The notes beneath the pieces were generated by a model. It was given only the letters and a program-made list of their open reading frames with translations, did no database searches and had not been told where the DNA came from. This document shows positions 31,717 through 32,768 of a stretch of 32,768 nucleotides of DNA, piece after piece (the stretch's first letter is position 1; each line of letters opens with the position of its first letter). The DNA is from Actinomycetota bacterium. Lineage in GTDB: Bacteria; Actinomycetota; JAICYB01. The stretch spans positions 1 to 32,768 of the forward strand of contig DATLNZ010000058.1 in the NCBI GenBank assembly GCA_035536535.1. The letters are read 5' to 3'. Made by a program: the position numbers and the translations under genes.

Positions 31717-32187
31717 TTAAGGGTTTGGCCTCTGGCTGCCATCCTTAAACTCGTAGTCGGCCACCGGCTGACTAGCCACGAGTACGGCCTTTGCCGGTGA
31801 GCCCGCGGCGGGGCACGACTCCGATGACCATGTGACTGATCTTCCAGAAAATAGCGTTAACCATGCGATCCGACGGCGGCGATCTAGCTCGAGTTTGTAA
31901 TCCGCCAGGGTGTTGCAACCAGGGAAGCCGCCAAGGAACAGCACCGTGAATTTCCGAGCATCCCCAGGTTCTTTTACGACACGACTCCATCGAGTGGGAT
32001 GTCGGCCCACTAGGGCCTCATCCGGCACGACCAACTGCGCCTGGTCGGGGTTGACGTAAGGTGGGGGCATCGTGGGATTAGGCGCAGGTGTAGCGCCCTG
32101 CCCTAGTCGCTGACCTCCAGCCGTAGCGCACGCTCCCGTAATCACTAACGCGGTCAACACGAGGCAGGCTGACCTGGCGACAACCAA
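31717..32187 (-). CDS. Secreted partner of the second protease, paralogue of 14416-14949
   Basis: 156 residues from TTG 32187, preferred because GGGAGGG lies 6 bases upstream (the ATG 32214 version is also possible). The signal peptide ends at VITGAC, a near-lipobox, so it may be a lipoprotein. The mature part has a Pro/Asn-rich linker and the conserved domain: RKFTVLFLGGFPGCNTLADY, LTLFSGRSVTWSSESC, SQPVADYEFKDGS. This aligns with the protein after the first streptogrisin-like protease. It begins 51 bases after that second protease's stop. Role inferred from pairing: inhibitor, chaperone or surface partner. Confidence 0.65.
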   Translation of the reverse strand: MVVARSACLVLTALVITGACATAGGQRLGQGATPAPNPTMPPPYVNPDQAQLVVPDEALVGRHPTRWSRVVKEPGDARKFTVLFLGGFPGCNTLADYKLELDRRRRIAWLTLFSGRSVTWSSESCPAAGSPAKAVLVASQPVADYEFKDGSQRPNP

Positions 32188-32238
32188 CTTGCACCCTCCC
32201 ACGGCCGTGGCCATTCACAAGTTCAGACGCTCATCCCA

Positions 32239-32768
32239 TCAAGGCAGCCAGACCTGCAGGTTCCACCGCGTCTCGGCATGCTCGATCGCCGAGAAACACG
32301 CGCCTATTCGTCTCCCGCCGCGCTCCACAAAGCTCGCAATGATTCCGGCCGCCTTTGCACCCTGTGAGGGGAGGACTTGATAGACGGGTCCACCACTGTC
32401 ACCTACGTCCGCCGGGTAGTTGATGCACCATTGACGATCGAGGCGACCAATCGGGCCGTCTCGAAAATCGATATTCCCACAATTATTGTTTTCGCTCGTG
32501 ACCCCTTGGAAGCACAGCCTTTCGTTCAGTAGAAGACCTAAGGCAGAGTATTTAGCCTCGACGCCTCTTACCCACGTGGTCCCCACAAGTACGTTGGGAG
32601 ATTGGTCTTGCCTAGGGATAAAGTAATACAAAAGATCGGAGTCAACGGGGCCGCTGGTGTCGAACCACGTCGAGGCCAGCACCGGTCCGAGACGAGCGGA
32701 CCCGACTATCGCTCGCTGGGTAGTCGCTCCGCAATGACCGGCCGTAACACCGTATTTGTCTTGATTCT
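32239..32768 (-). CDS. Streptogrisin-like serine protease, C-terminal part (runs off the right edge)
   Basis: 176 residues visible from the right edge to TGA at 32239. The catalytic residues are in order: His in YGVTAGHCG at the edge, Asp in VDSDLLYYF, and Ser in VGDSGGPVY. The sequence QWCINYPADVGDSG and the end AAGIIASFVERGGRRIGACF match the protease at 14946-16262, so the two are paralogues. The signal peptide and propeptide lie outside the window. An extracellular endopeptidase, likely active. The small secreted partner follows 51 bases downstream. Confidence 0.88.
   Translation of the reverse strand, partial: NQDKYGVTAGHCGATTQRAIVGSARLGPVLASTWFDTSGPVDSDLLYYFIPRQDQSPNVLVGTTWVRGVEAKYSALGLLLNERLCFQGVTSENNNCGNIDFRDGPIGRLDRQWCINYPADVGDSGGPVYQVLPSQGAKAAGIIASFVERGGRRIGACFSAIEHAETRWNLQVWLP

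Overview
The window looks like a chromosomal segment of a high-GC Gram-positive bacterium, most likely an uncultured actinobacterium. Evidence: GC-rich coding with GTG and TTG starts, Sec-type signal peptides followed by Ala/Pro-rich linkers, a thermonuclease lipoprotein with a C-terminal Excalibur motif, DUF2277, DUF6338, DUF4145, and streptogrisin-type proteases. Species cannot be named from the sequence. Layout, left to right. Bases 1-1461 look like ordinary chromosome: the N-terminus of TadA, a DUF2277 protein, and a secreted thermonuclease. At 1528-1574 sits a 3' half of tRNA-Arg(ACG) without its 5' half, as is left by integrases that use tRNA genes. To its right the content is accessory. 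Bases 2.5-5.2 kb hold a retropepsin-like protein with a DUF5678 partner, an AbrB-type DNA-binding protein, a Fic-domain AMPylator with a good promoter, and an odd tRNA-Cys-like gene followed by an antisense stretch and a strong terminator. Bases 5.8-8.9 kb hold a secreted matrixin and an anchored BsuPI-like protein. Bases 9.0-9.9 kb hold a broken large serine recombinase. Bases 10.1-12.2 kb hold a DUF5677/DUF6602 nuclease-like protein. Bases 12.8-17.1 kb hold a secreted beta-propeller, a streptogrisin-like protease with a small anchored partner, and a GNAT enzyme. Bases 18-19.5 kb hold a secreted subtilase-fold protein lacking the catalytic Asp and His, with a small secreted partner. Bases 20-26 kb are rich in defence-type domains (frameshifted TIR, NERD, DUF4145, DUF6338). 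Bases 26.2-31.1 kb hold a HicA-like/HTH pair, a decayed second copy of the HTH gene, and small membrane operons. The right edge holds a second streptogrisin-like protease and a paralogue of the first protease's partner. Two themes stand out. First, four secreted protease-fold genes each sit beside a small secreted or anchored protein, and two of these pairs are paralogous on both sides. Second, a 15-base repeat, GACCCCATGGAAGAC, usually doubled at 28-29 base spacing, occurs at six places; it carries an ATG and opens short, mostly decayed reading frames, as if a start-codon cassette had been spread over unrelated small genes. Several genes carry frameshifts, so the region is either decaying or contains base-level assembly errors.
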